Notes: generated by a model from the letters alone, not told the origin. A stretch of DNA of 64,000 bases from Cryptomeria japonica (GCF_030272615.1 NC_081413.1:442145038-442209037), one strand, 5' to 3'. Positions 33,201 to 45,964 are shown, counted from the stretch's first letter. A program made the numbers and translations.

Positions 33201-34210
33201 TGTTGCAAATGTGATGTTGATGGTGTTGATATGTTTGTCATGGTTGTCATTAATGATTTTCATTGATGTCAACATGTGGTTTTCCTATATGATTTTGAGT
33301 TGGTCTTCTGAGTTGGTGATCCATAATATGTTTGGTGTTGTGAAAGTTGTGCTCCAAATGATGTTCAGTGCTGACTGGTAATTGATAGTGTTGGTTGTGA
33401 TCCAAATTTCTCCATTCTCTGGATATGGTGTTGATTGCTTGGATTCATGTTTATCTTGGTTCCATTCTTATTTTTCTAAGTTGAGAAGTGTTATTTTCGG
33501 TTCGGTCCAATCCGATTTGGAATTGGAGATTGTGTGGTGTATGAGTTTTTGTGATGGATGTGTAACGTGTTGATATAATCGATGAAGCGAGTTGCATGGT
33601 GGTCCACTTCTCATTCATTTCCACCACATGAATTCTTAGTGTAGAGCTATTTCAAATTATGTTTGGCCGACTTGGAGGGTTATGTAGTCAAGAGGACAAT
33701 ATAAGTAAATGATGATCAAAATGAATGAGATATTGAAGACATGTGAGATTGAAAAGATAAATCCGATTGATGATTGATGTGAGAATTTGTGCGAATTTGT
33801 GTGGTGTGTTGTTAGGGTTTGGAAGTTGATTTGGCATTGTTGTTTGTTGCAGTTGTATCATAGTGATGGATTTTGTTTTGTTTCTTTCTCTTCTAGAAGT
33901 GAGCCTTTTTGGGCACTGATCCCTCTTGTAGTGAGCATTAGTGAGCCACCTTTGGAAAAATTACCTTAACTGCTATCACCCTAATAGGCATTATGTTCTC
34001 AATAATATCCATGATTTTTCCCTTCTAGGGTTTTCCACATCATATTTGGTGTTCATTTTGTATGATTTATTTTTGTATGTGTGTGCTTTCATTTTTACAT
34101 ATGCTCATTATAAATAATTCATATGGTGGTTATTTTGGATTCGTGAAAGAATAAAAAATATTAATTGACAACTGATTCACCCTCGTTCTTAGTTGTCCAA
34201 ACATTCAACA
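33201..34210 (+). repeat. 3' LTR of element A
   Basis: Starts TGTTGCAAATGTGATG right after the polypurine tract. It carries the family's CTGATTCACCCTCGTTCTTAG block and ends around CCAAACATTCAACA. The 5' LTR is not in the window, so the end is placed by analogy with E. Confidence 0.75.
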
Positions 34211-36299
34211 TAGTGACCACTATATATAGCAATTATCTCTATCTATATCAATTATCATTTTAATATTTACTTCATTTGCATCTAAGTGTAGGTTTAGTAT
34301 CATAATACCTATTTTATTATGTTAGGGATTAGAGAGGTGTTGCACTTCCTTTTGCTCCATTCCATGTATAGCCTCCTTTCATTGCATTGTGACTACTCGT
34401 TTGGAAAACTTTAGCTCAGTTCTTCCTAATCCCTACTCAAACCTCCTATCCAAGTTTTATTTCATGGTTGTCATCGAGACCAGACTCAGCTCCTCTTGAA
34501 TGTTGGTTTTGTGGCCATTTATATACTGTGCCATCTTCTCCCTTGGAACTTCACTATGGCTGGTTCTTATGATAATCTTATGAAACTTCTCTATTTACTC
34601 TTTTACTCTTTTCTCCCTTTTCCTTAGGTTTTGAAGTCAAATTAGGATTTCTAGCTCATAGTCAATAGGTATGAATTGATTCTTTAATTTCATGACTATC
34701 TTCTCCCATTTTGTGATTCTCTCCTTTCCTCTCTTGTTTTTACCAAATAGAAACATTCTTCTTTATTTTTTTTGGAAATCCTAACACTCTTTGAATCTTC
34801 AAATTCTTCATATTCAAGATATTATTCCATCTCATTTATCTACTAAATCAACTACATTGTATTTAGACTACCACATAGATAGGAATCTCTATTCTAGGTC
34901 ATTTACTAACTTTGCTGATGGATTTCAACATCTTGATTTGGTTTGAATCATCCTCTTCTTATCTTTCCTCATTCTAATATGGGATCCTTAGATCCTAATC
35001 GTCGCTCTCCTCCTTTGGTCTATAGTTTAGGTCCCTTTGTATATCTTCCTCGACATCATCCACTCCATTCTTTGTTGTTCTTATCATTTCTTTAATTTTA
35101 TCTACACTTTCAAAAACATTGTCCATCATAGGCATCCTCCTTGGCGGTATATTTGTCTTCATATCTAGTATGACTACCTTAGGTTAGTGGTCTGGTTACA
35201 AGGAGGTAATTGCCCCACAATTCAGCACTTTGCTGACAACACTTCCGGTCTACCTCAGGTCAGTGATCCTTCCACATAATATTCTTCCATAATAATCACT
35301 CCAAAAGGACTCAAATATTTCTTTTAATACCACTTGATACAGTGAAGAATGGAGGGTCTAGAATGGGTTGTCCAACTAAGTTACAATATAATACAACACA
35401 ATACGAGCACTTGAAATAAATATACAAATTTATTGATCTAAAATAGAAACAATACAAGCCTATATGAGCTCCCATATTCAAATTATAATAGGCCCCATTG
35501 GTCACACTTGTAGCCTCATAGACCATCATAGGTTTATAATCTACTTAAATGCATAATTGATTCAGAGTGATAGTTTCCTAACTCATAACTCCATAAATTT
35601 ATAGCTACCTTATATTAAATTCAAAGAATAATTATATATTGGCTCCAAGTCTTTGAAGTGATCCACATCGGCCCCATCTAGGGCCCAAGCCCTATACCCA
35701 GCAAAACATACATGTCAACCCAAAGTAGATGAAGAAGCACCAAGGGATGGTGCAGAGAGGTGAAGATATGTTTGGGGTTGTCCTAATACACAAATAACAT
35801 GTGTTAAGATATGGATAATTTGTAAGATATAGATGAGGTTTGCATGAAACCTCGCATAGGTCTAGTTTCAAGTTGCACGACTGGGAAATGTTTTGGGGAA
35901 GAGGTCTTCTGGAAACAAGTCCATAATTGCTACCACTAGGATATGTTGTACTAACATCACCAATCTATCCACGTTCCAATCTATAGAGTGAGATCAAGTG
36001 TTGCAATAGAGTGCAATAAGGTTTATCGGGATGCTTCTCCATCACATATGAATCATCCTCTTTTCTCATAAGATAAAAATGGCCCATCACTTGATCTAGC
36101 AAATGAATCTGCTCATGAAATTTGTATCCAAACTTCACTTATTTACATTATTTAACAAAAATGTATATTCATATCTATTTGAAGCTTATGCCTCCTATTT
36201 CATGGTACACAATTAATAAAATCCACCCTTAACAGTAAAAGATGGTGCTTCCATGGAAGTACCTTCCTAGGAAGTCACAATAGTTATTAAATTTTCATA
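34211..36299. other. Non-coding spacer between copia A and a decayed fragment
   Basis: No sustained frame or paired repeats. AT-rich. A CTTTTAATACCACTTGATACAG stretch near 35320 faintly recalls a minus-strand copia primer site, but nothing around it supports an element. Confidence 0.4.
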
Positions 36300-37130
36300 A
36301 AGTCTTTCAACTATTATAATCTTTCCTTTAGCCCCCCCTTTGTTTTCTCATCTTTGGTCACTTTGAGCTTTAATGACTCAATATCCATATCCAAATAATC
36401 CATCTCTTCATCCCTTGTTTGGTTATTTAAATTGACTTGAGTAACCTAGTAATCTTGGTGAGTTATATTGTGAAAATCCTTTCTTTTCTTTGATTCATCC
36501 CAATGGTTTAATAAGATTTTGAGTGCATCTTTAGGTCTATCCTTACTAAACATTATAATTATAACTTCTAAATATAGAGGTTTTATTTATACACCGTTCC
36601 TCTTTTTCAAAACCCAACTTTAATCAAGTTGGGCCAATGGAGAAATTTTGTACTATTGTATCAAGTTGCTATTGTTGTTATTTTTGTTGTTATAGTGGAT
36701 GATTACTCAAGAGGAGATTATATTTTCTGATCTTGTTATTGTTGTTGAGGGATTGGATGAGAAAACTGTATATGTTTTTGATATTATTACTATTATACTT
36801 TGTATTGATTCTATCTCATCTTTATATTCCCTTATATCCTAAATTAAAAAATGCCTTTCAGTGACACTCTATTATAGCTAGAGGAGATTGAGGAATTTTC
36901 AAAATATATTCCCCTCTTTTCAGTTGCTCCTACACCTTCCTTAATGCTTCATCATGTGTAACACTAGTTTCTACCTCATCATATTTTTACCCACATGATA
37001 TTGATGACATATTAAAAGTTAGTGTCCTTGGGCATGCCCTAGGAAGAGAGGGAATCCTATAAAAAGGAGGAGATGAAGTAAATTGTTCCTTCATAGGTTG
37101 ATTTAAAAAAATGAATGGGTTAGTAAGAAT
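36300..37130 (-). pseudogene. Decayed unidentified protein fragment
   Basis: On the minus strand an otherwise open frame with a few stops reads ILTNPFIFLNQPMKEQFTSS, VETSVTHDEALRKV, LKRGEYILKIPQSPL (37.13-36.85 kb). Later it reads SKDRPKDALKILLNHWDESK and MDYLDMDIESLKLKVTKDEK (36.56-36.30 kb), the latter a coiled-coil-like helix with KTKGG after it. I cannot assign a family. The lysine-rich helices and the retroelement surroundings suggest another gag-like remnant. Confidence 0.4.
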
Positions 37131-37672
37131 ACCTTAAGATTATCAAGGAAATCTTGTTGTAAAGACCTATTTCTCTAAATCCACCTAACACACCACTTCT
37201 GCAACTTATTTTATTTTCTTAGCCTTTTTAAAAGATTTATTCATTTTTTTCTCAATATGATCTATTTCTTTTATATTGGTTCTTCACATTGAATTATGAA
37301 GAAATTAAAGTTTATTGAATAGTTAGCTAACCTAGACAAATAATCGTCAATATTGATGTTATAATATTCATTTCTAGCTATTACGTGGATGTTAAATTAC
37401 GTGCTCATTTCATAATCATCAATAAATACAAGCTAGAATTGTGTACCATTGTCCAATCAATCCCAATGTGTGCTAAGTGCAAGATGGCCCTTGAGAATAA
37501 AAACCATGACATTGTGCATACCTCACCAACATGTAACCAATAATCTCTATCATATTTATAATAATACATGGGCATCAAGACTTGCATGTGATCCACTCAT
37601 TTTGTAAGATTGTTGTGTGCCAAAATGCTCTTGCATCACTAAGTTAGGTCCATAGTTTTTTTTGTTTTTTTT

Positions 37673-38447
37673 GATAAAAGTGGCAAAGCCACGAAATTTA
37701 TTAAATAAGAAAGAAGATTTACAAAGCTTGGTTTAGGCAGGCATACTGACGGGAAAGAACCAGGAAGAAAACTCCTAGTTGTAGCCCAAGTAACAAGAGT
37801 GAATTATCGTAATAACTACCCCACCCTCACCCATCTTAATCCACAATCCTTTTGATAAAATACATCGAAACAAGTTATATCCCACCCAATAAAGCCCTTA
37901 TACATCCGAAGAAAACCCAAGGGATAAAGGGGATAAAGAAGAGGGACCAAAATAGGTTGCAACTGAGGAGGAAGGATGGTCCAGGTCTCTGATACCAACT
38001 AAAACTGTAGAAATAGAAATCATAACTGCAACATCATCCATGGAAAGCAATGTAGAATCCACACTACTATCCATTTCCGATCTAGTAATCCTTGCATACC
38101 TTTTGACTAAGATCATTATTAGCAGATGTACACACCCAAGAGTCACAAAAATCAAACAATATAGAAATGAATATGATATGAAGCCTCAAAAATAAAACAT
38201 CCAAAGCATCTGAATAAGAGGATAAGAGGAACCAAGAATATCACCAAACACAAATTAAACAGGACGATCTGTACTGTTGTAGTCCCAGTGTCTAACATGA
38301 ACTTGACAAAGTTAAATGACAATATCGAAGTCCATATCCTAGAAAAGGAGGGACCTCCACTGAAAACTTATGAGGGGAAAGAGTGAGAATAAAATCCATA
38401 CCTATATACTTTGATAAATAAATTCGTCCTTCCCCAACAAATCAAAA
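37673..38447 (-). other. 3' untranslated region of the LINE
   Basis: Between the RNase H frame and the A-tail. Only out-of-frame open stretches; no recognisable product. Confidence 0.6.
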
Positions 38448-39647
38448 TTAAATCAGATGTAAGAGATGACTCACATCTACTTCCTGCCGCAAAACAGGGT
38501 CATCAATAGCTTTATTTGCCAAAAAATCTGCTAACATGTTTTCTTCTCGAAAACAGTGTTTGATTTCAAAGGATTGAAAAGATATTAGCTTATCCAAAAC
38601 CATATCTAATCTATACCTTAGCTTCCAAGATGAAGTCTGTCTTGAGGAGACAATGTTAAAAACCACCATTGAGTCCCCTTCAACAATAATGTTAGGAATA
38701 TTCATGAAATTGGCAAGGGTGAGACCATGAAGGAGGGCTTCGATCTCCGCAACATTATTGGAATCAGGCAATAGCTTCTTACAAGCTACTCTAATTATAT
38801 TGCCATCAGAATTCCTAATAACCACCCCAGCTCCAGAGATGCCCAAATTCCCCCTAGAGGCACCATCATAATTTAATTTTGTAAAATCAAGTGGAGGAGG
38901 TAGCCAGGTGGCAGATAGTCGGGACGAGGAAGATGGGCTAGAAGATTGACAACCATGAACCGGGAGAGACTGAAGAAGAGGCTAGTTATCATAAATAAAA
39001 AAGTCCCATTTGGTAAAATTATTTTTGGTATGCAGAAATTTAAAATGATATGAGAGCATAACTTAAGATATTGATTTCTCTATTTTATCTATAACTTGTG
39101 CCCATGGAGTAGGTTTGTTCCTAAAAACTCTCTCATTTATTTCAATCCAAATATTCCAAATGATTAAAGAAGGACCTATTTCCCAAAGGGGTGCAAATGT
39201 GGAAGATTTGTACAATAAAGGCCAAGCTTTGAAATGATCACAAATATTGGGGCCAGCAACTATTGACCAACCTAGTCTCTGAAGTAACCAATACCAATAA
39301 TCCAAGGCAAAGGGACAATGTAGAAATAAATGATTAGAGGTTTCCATGAAGTAACCACATAAAGTACAAGGAAATACAACAATGATCCCTAACCTATCTG
39401 ATATGGCACCTGTGAGGACCCTATCCTGGATAGCCAACCAAGTGAAGGCACCTGCATTAGGAATGCATGCAAATCCCCATAATAGTTTTGTAGGCCATGA
39501 GGCAGAAGATAGATGAATAAATTTTGATTTATAGCCACCCTTAACTGTATATTGGCCAGAAGGAGAGCCTAGCCAAATGATCTCATCTTCAAGAGGAGAG
39601 AATATGATAGTTCTGGAGGAAAGTTCTTTTTGTAATTCGGTTACCAA
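38448..39647 (-). pseudogene. LINE zinc-binding (zf-RVT) and RNase H domains
   Basis: 39647-39063 encodes the region after the RT: GQYTVKGGYKSKFI, KLLWGFACIPNAGAFTWLA, then CTLCGYFMETSNHLFLHC, the zinc-binding zf-RVT box of plant non-LTR RTs, and LIIWNIWIEINERVF. After a gap with stops, 38846-38448 encodes RNase H: GISGAGVVIRNSDGNII, NNVAEIEALLHGLTLA, IIVEGDSMVVFNIV and REENMLADFLANKA, retaining the E, D and D residues. A terminal archaeal-like RNase H is an established feature of one plant L1 lineage. Confidence 0.88.
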
Positions 39648-39893
39648 ATCTGAGGTAACGCATATGCTAGAGAAATCCTTCCATGTTTCAAGGTCATCTT
39701 GGATGTCTAAGTAATGGCAGACTCGATCACCCCAAGCTTGCTTAAGATAATTATCAAGGGGATGTCAATCCCGAATATGAGATAAAGGTGTATGCCCATT
39801 CTATGAATCCTCCCAAAACCGAGCTTTAGATCCATTGTGGATTAACCATGAGAGGGAGGGTAAAATGAGATCTCGACAAGAGACCATGAAATT

Positions 39894-41396
39894 CTACATG
39901 GCAGACCCTTTAGGAAAAACTAAGGTTGTGAAGATCCTCTCCCTGTCCTCAGAATCAAGATATTTTAACCTCAATAGTCTAGTCCATTTTGAATTCATAC
40001 TTTGGTATAACTTCCAAATAAGATTCGCACCCAGTGCTTTATTTTGCAAGGGTAAATCTCTAATTCCTGCACCACGGATGGGTTTAGGAGTGCAAACCTT
40101 ACTCCAAGCAAGAAGGGGCAATTTTTTTCTTTTTAGTGACATTATCTACCCAAAGAAAATCCCTCAAAATAGATTGAAGTTCCTTTATTGATCGCTTAGG
40201 CATACTAAGCACTAACATCAGGTAAATATGGATGGCATTCAAGATTGATTTTATCATGAGTATCTTTCCAGACATTGATAACCATTTATATTTCCATGAT
40301 AGGATCCGTTGGGAGATTGTAGAAATAATCTTGTCCCAAAAATGGTGTTTCTTAGACCCTGAGAAGAAGGGAACTCCGAGATATCGACAATGGATCTCCC
40401 CCACCGAAAAGCCCCAAAAACTAAGAAGATGATGTTGGACTAATGGAGAAACATTTAAAAAGAAGATTTTAGATTTTGTTGGATTAATTAATTGTCCAGA
40501 AGCCATGGAATAGTCATCAATGATTTGCTTAAAAACCCAAGCTTTGATGATAGAGGCTTCCCCAAAAAGAAGAGTGTCATCTGCAAAAGATTATGCATGT
40601 AAGGATCATTTCCATCATTAAAGGAGATGCCTTTCCAAGTTCCCACCTGTCTAGCATGAATTATTGATCTGCTGAGACCCTCTGCCGTTAAGATAAATAA
40701 AAATGGGGAGAGAGTATCCCCTTGTCTAATACCTCTAGAGGATGAAAAGAAGCCTGAAGGAGATCCATTGATGATAATAAAAAATGAGGGAGAAGAAATG
40801 GAAGCCTGAATCCATTTTACCCAATTTTTATGAAAGCCAATTTTGATGAGGACCATGGAGAGAATCCCAGCCAACTCGGTCATACGCTTTCATCATATCT
40901 AATTTGAGAACCATAGCATATTTGTTATGTAACCTGATAGAGTGCAAGATTTCATGGGCCAAAATGGCACCTTCTAGGGTTTCTCTACCAAGGACAAAGC
41001 CCCCTTGCTCTTCTGAAATAATTCTAGGGAGAATCTTAGCTAGCTGGATAGATATTGCTTTGGTAAATATTTTGTAGAGAGAATTACAAAGAGAGATAGG
41101 GTGGAAATCCATAAAAGTTTTAGGATTATCTTTCTTTGGGATAAGGGCAATCCAGGTATGATTAAGCTCTTTTAGCATGGTTTTGTGTATTCTGGCTTCC
41201 TCTAGAGCTAATAATATATCATTTCCCATGAAGTCCCAACATTTTTGAAAGAAGAGCATGGTGAACCCATCTAGCCCCGGGGCTTTATCCGGGGCCATAG
41301 AAAAAATGACCTCCTTGAGCTCCTTCAGAGTGAGAGGAGTCATAAGCATATTATTATCTGCCCCAGATACACAATTAGGGATGGATTGCAGAAGTA
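39894..41396 (-). pseudogene. LINE reverse transcriptase
   Basis: The frame opens with SIPNCVSGADNNMLMTPLTL, then KAPGLDGFTMLFFQKCW, LIPKKDNPKTFMDFHPISLC, YKIFTKAISIQLAKILP, EEQGGFVLGRET and KLDMMKAYDRVGW (catalytic D region). A frameshift near 40860 follows. SPSGFFSSSRGIRQGDTLSP continues. A second shift leads to FADDTLLFGEA (catalytic ADD near 40.58 kb) and ASGQLINPTKSKIFFLNVSP, CRYLGVPFF. The last part (40142-39894) has LLAWSKVCTPKPIRGAGIRD and LNKALGANLIWKLYQ-like thumb motifs. Frameshifts mean it is inactive. Confidence 0.9.
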
Positions 41397-41399
41397 TAT

Positions 41400-42204
41400 A
41401 AGTGATCTAAATAGCTTCTACACTCACTGAAAAAATTCCTTACCCTCAATTGAAGAAATAAATAATTTTATCTAACTCTTGATGTTGTATTTAAAGAGGT
41501 AGCCTTACTCTATTTTAAATAATCACGATGTATCCAAAAAACTTGTATCCTAGAGCTACCTTTTGTACTTGTACACATTATCTTTGGTACTTATTGGGGG
41601 ATCTACATTTGCATAAGAATTTATGGGGCATCTTGGATGTTTGAGAGTGTTATATTCAATAATTTATATAGCTATTAAATCAATACATATATGGTTTAAT
41701 ATAAAAGAAGGAATTATCTTTGTTGCTTGCCAACCATGAAACACTAAAGCAATATTTTATGTGAGATTAGACTAAGAGAATCAAGGTAAGCTGAAAATAG
41801 TATTTTAAAAGTTTTTAGAGAGTGGAGTTGTGTGCTCACATGATATCCACAATTGTAGAACAATTTGTAGTAATGGAACTAACCAAAAGCAATAGACAAA
41901 GCATTCACTTGATCTTAATTAATAGTTTTACACTATTAATATGTCACATTTTGTTATCTATCATAATATTCCAACTAGATATATTTGTTATATTGTTCAA
42001 TTTCCAAAACATTTAATTTGTTTACATTTATTGCATTTTTACAAAACCTTTAATCTTATATAACTTTTATATATTTAGATTATTTATCAAAAGCATAGAC
42101 AAAGTATTTGTTTGATCTTATCTAACATTTTTACACTATTATAAATTACCAATGAGTTCACAAACAAGGGACCTCATCCCTACTATAAGGATTAAATAAT
42201 AACA
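41400..42204. other. AT-rich spacer with an imperfect local duplication
   Basis: No gene. Two diverged copies of a roughly 60-bp stretch containing AGACAAAGCATT / AGACAAAGTATT, a CTTGATCTTA / TTTGATCTTA block and TTTTACACTATTA occur at about 41884-41946 and 42088-42148. Confidence 0.5.
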
Positions 42205-42285
42205 ACCTAATGGGGTTTGAACCTTGATGACTAGAACAACAACAACACAACCTAACCATCACACCAAGCCAATTCTTGCTGATTT
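42205..42285 (-). mobile_element. tRNA-derived SINE head
   Basis: Minus strand TTGGCTTGGTGTGATGG (box A-like) is followed about 35 bp later by AGGTTCAAACCCC (box B, plus positions 42212-42223), the spacing of an internal pol III promoter. Plant SINEs often start with this arrangement. The 3' limit is not defined. Confidence 0.55.
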
Positions 42286-42627
42286 TTTGTATTCTCTTAC
42301 CTAAAAAATATTTGTTTAATTTCCTTTTTGTTTAAAATCAATTAAAATTTTGAAAAGGACATTGTTTCCTATTTTCTAAAACTAAATTATTTTTCAAAAA
42401 TATTATTTATTTATTTCCCACATTTTATCATATTTAAAATTGATTGTATATATAAAACACCATAAATTGACCATTCATTCTTTAAAGTAGACTTTTCTAG
42501 TTATTGAATCAAGTCGAATTACATAATAAAAGAATATGTAGCAAAACAAACTATGTTTCTAAAGTCTAACAGAAAAATACATTAAGAATATTTGAATTAG
42601 ATTCTCTCAAAGAATTGTAAAATTGAA

Positions 42628-43012
42628 TTTAGTTCATGAAAGAAGGTTATTTATATTATCAAATAATATCTAAAATACAAAAACTTAACATTCACTAGAT
42701 CGAAGATAGTTCATGAGATAATATATCTCATTATTCTAACTTTCATACATGTTGAATGACTGCCAAGAAGATTGATAATGAACTCCCTACATTTCCACCT
42801 TATTCTCTCCAAACAAATAATAGTGAGATCCAAATTAATTCATAAAAGAAGATTTACATTACCAAATAATATCTAGAATACAATAATTTTAACATTCACC
42901 AGATTAAAGATAGCTAATAGCACAACAAATCTCATTATTCTGTTGAAGGACTGCCATGAAACTCCCTACATTTTCAACCTTATTCTCTTCGAACAAATAG
43001 ATTTAGTAGCAA
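42628..43012. repeat. Imperfect tandem duplication downstream of the peroxidase gene
   Basis: About 197 bp (42628-42824) is repeated at 42836-43012 with substitutions and indels. Shared landmarks are ACCAAATAATATCTA, TTAACATTCAC, CTCATTATTCT, GACTGCCA, AACTCCCTACATTT and CCTTATTCTC. No coding. Confidence 0.75.
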
Positions 43013-43093
43013 AATCCTGGTAATGATAAGTTGACACAACTCCTAATTTATCCAGTAATGAAAGGAAAACATGGTGGGCTTGGAAACAGATTT

Positions 43094-43099
43094 TTATTT
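43094..43099 (-). terminator. Polyadenylation signal of the peroxidase gene
   Basis: AATAAA on the minus strand, about 30 nt after the stop codon. Confidence 0.6.
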
Positions 43100-43127
43100 C
43101 GCTTGAAGATTTGAATCAACCAATAAC

Positions 43128-45964
43128 TCATGAATTTACGAATGCACATTGACGTCTGATTTGGCCAGCATTTCCTGTCTTCACTTGGATTTCTGAAAGT
43201 TTCCGCATAGATTTCTCAAAGTTCTTGAAGAATTCCTTTTTATTCAACTGCTGATTAACGTAGTCCCGAGAAGTGGAATTGTTAAGAAGTGCTGCATCAG
43301 ACTGGAAGAGGCCTTTGTTTTGATTGAGGATGGAATAATAATTGGTGTCAAAGGTGAGGGAGCTGTTGGGATCCATTTCTACAAATGTTGTATTGTCTGA
43401 CAGATTTTTGCATTTTGTCTTCAATTGCTGGGCATAGGAGGCATTCAGGGCAGGGTCCATGTCTCCTTTTCCACTGAAGTTGTAAAGCCTGTTGCTGAAG
43501 AAATTGCAATGCCCGTTTCCAATTGTATGCCCACCTGCCCAAGTAACCATTTGTTTATGATATCATGGTATAAAGATATAATAGGAATTCTGTGGATTTT
43601 ATTGATTTATTACGCACCAGAGAGTACAACAATGTCTTTGAGAGCCAGCCCTTTTCTTGCAAAGAATGTTTGAAGTTGGGAAAGGTTAGAAGTTGGTGGC
43701 GGAATATTGGCAAGTGCCTCGCTCTGATTTGATACTACCCCATCTCTTCGACCAGTTCTTACACGCCATGATGGGCCATCAATCTATGTAAAATATTAAC
43801 ATTGAAACACCATTAACCATTTGTTATAAAAAAAAAAATTAAAAAATTATATAGTCAAATATACTTCAAAAAATTAATCATAATTTAATATGTAATTTAT
43901 ATAAATATATATAAGCTAGTGTTACTCATTCAAAAAGAATAAGTGAAATGAAATAGTACAAAAATCAAAAGGCTACAGTTGAAAGTAGAAAACATTTCCA
44001 CAATTAAAACTATCTACTTACCATGAAAGCAAAAATGGATAGAAGAGGAGGAGGATCCTAACTTATCAATGTTACTTATATAAGATAATAAAATTTTATT
44101 GAATTAATAGTAATTCTTAATAAGGTTATTTGCCTCTCTAAATGGAAATTAAATAGCACTTAGATTTAGCATTTTGTAGAATGACTATTTAAAGTTGTAT
44201 ATTTTTATCTAATTTAGTACAAATTTATTAACCATTTTATTTATATATATTTGAAAAGGAAAATTACATCTCATTATGGTTAAGTTAAGATAATTATACT
44301 AAGAAGCAGTTTACAATGATATTAGGACACATAATAAGACTTAGAATTTCATGTCATGATCATACATATTAAAACTAAAACATAGCCTACATACATGTAA
44401 AGAAAAACTAAAAATATATAAAATTTCAAATATAGTGGATTCAATTAAATTTAGAAATAAAAAGCATAATATAAAACAAACAAGTATATATTTTTATTTT
44501 ACTCTCTCAACAATTAAAACTTACATGCACATATTTAATTAGTTATAAACTAATTGACTTTTATTTATTAGAAATATCAAGACATCCAGATTACAACACC
44601 TTCCAAAATGAAAACAAAACAAAATAATTAACAATCTAGTATTTGTAAAAATTTATTAGAATAAATGTGTTGAATTCCTTTAAATACTAGCATAGAATAC
44701 AAAATCATACCAAAAGTATCTTTTATTGACTCAAGGTAATATTAGCAAGATATTGGTGAGAAACAACTAGTCATAGATAAGTGTATAAATAGGCATGATC
44801 AATAAAAACATAAGGTGAATGTATAGAAATATGTAAATGTAAATAGAAGATAGAGATAAAGATATAATGATTTGTTTAAATAAAAAAAGAAATTAGAAAA
44901 AAAATTCATTTTTTCTAAAACATAATATCATTATTCATGCTATACATATATTAAACCTTTAATTCAAAATAAACATAAAATTCAATAAAAAATAAAATGA
45001 ATATATATATTTCTTAATTACAATATGAATATGAATTATAAAATAAAATTTGTTGGTAAGTTAAAAAGATTCTTAATGAGCCCAAGATCAAGTCTTGGGA
45101 AATGCAGGGATCCCAGAAGATATCCCTCAGTTATTAGCTCTTCACCAAAAAAACATCTCTATCACTCATCAGAATAATAAACACAATGATTAATTATTAA
45201 AATTTAAATCTAATATATGTGAACCTCCTTTGATTTTTTATATTTTATGATTCCATTTTTATCTATTAATCTTTTTTAACAATCTTACATTAATTGTTTG
45301 CAATTTAATTTGAGCATTATTAGTATTAGTATTACCTTAGCTACGGCATCTCTGGTTGCAAGAGCGAGGATATCAGCACAAGAAACTACTCCTGAACAAT
45401 TCTTCTCGACCTCTCTCTTCACATCATCAATAACGTCAAATCGACGAAGTGTCAAATTTGGTAGCGCCGCTTTCTCTGCCGTATTGTTCGCTGTAGAATT
45501 GATCAACACTGATCCATCGCAACCCTAATCATATATAAAAAAATCATTTCATATTCATTCAAATATAATTACAGCAAAGATATTGTTAATACGTCTGGAT
45601 AAATTGTGTAAGTCTATGTGAATCCATGTTTCAGATGATCAGAAAAGAAGAGGACAATCCGAAACGTTAATTCACAAAAACGTACACATTTTATTGAAGT
45701 ATTGTACTAAGTATATGGAGTGCAAAAAAAAGTCATGGGTTTTGTATTACTCACTCGCACGAAGCAGTCATGAAAATGCATTCTGAGTAGAGCAGCCGCA
45801 ACAGTTGAATCCTGCGACACGTGTTTCTCCACAACTGTCTTCACTATGACCTCCGCAGATGGGCAGCTATGCCTGTAGAAATTACTAACCAGTCGTCCAT
45901 CACACAGAAACACCATTGTAGTTAGCGCTACAACAATTATCAAATTCAAATTCATGCTCGCCAT
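43128..45964 (-). CDS. Class III secretory peroxidase, four exons, 323 residues
   Basis: Exons on the minus strand: 45964-45755, 45524-45336, 43783-43618, 43534-43128. Introns are 230, 1,552 and 83 bp, all GT-AG, phases 0, 0 and 1, the classic three-intron plant peroxidase layout. A hydrophobic signal peptide (residues 1 to about 23) precedes [12 protein letters not shown]. The distal haem site is [17 protein letters not shown] (Arg61, His65) and the proximal site is VVLSGGHTIG (His191). Eight cysteines (34, 67, 72, 113, 119, 198, 230, 318) can form the four conserved disulfides. About ten N-glycosylation sequons suit an apoplastic or vacuolar enzyme oxidising phenolics with H2O2. GG replaces the commoner GA before the proximal His. 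No stops or frameshifts, so it is probably functional. The isozyme class cannot be told from sequence alone. Confidence 0.96.

Larger units (their letters stand above)
14304..34210 (+). mobile_element. Element A: Ty1/copia retrotransposon, 5'-truncated and broken by three insertions
   Basis: The pol of A is found in four pieces: 14305-14749, 16216-16995, 17378-18491 and from 32663 onwards, ending in a polypurine tract and one 3' LTR (33201 to about 34210). At each of the three gaps the host frame joins perfectly once the insert and one copy of a 5-6 bp target duplication are removed. Gag, protease and the 5' LTR are missing from the window. They may lie left of position 1 if element B inserted into A. 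Many stops show an old copy. Confidence 0.88.
37656..41399 (-). mobile_element. 5'-truncated L1-type LINE
   Basis: In minus orientation: RT, zinc-binding domain, RNase H, a short 3' tail ending TTGCCACTTTTATC and then an A-rich run (T-run at 37656-37672 on plus). This is the typical 3' end of plant L1 LINEs. The endonuclease domain and ORF1 are missing, so it is 5'-truncated. Possible aged target duplications are AAGTTAGGTCCATAG (37641-37655) and AAGTGATCTAAATAG (41400-41414), matching at 10 of 15 positions. Confidence 0.88.

Noticed and set aside
43425-43673. Plus-strand ORF across the peroxidase exons
   Set aside because: Antisense shadow of exons 3 and 4.
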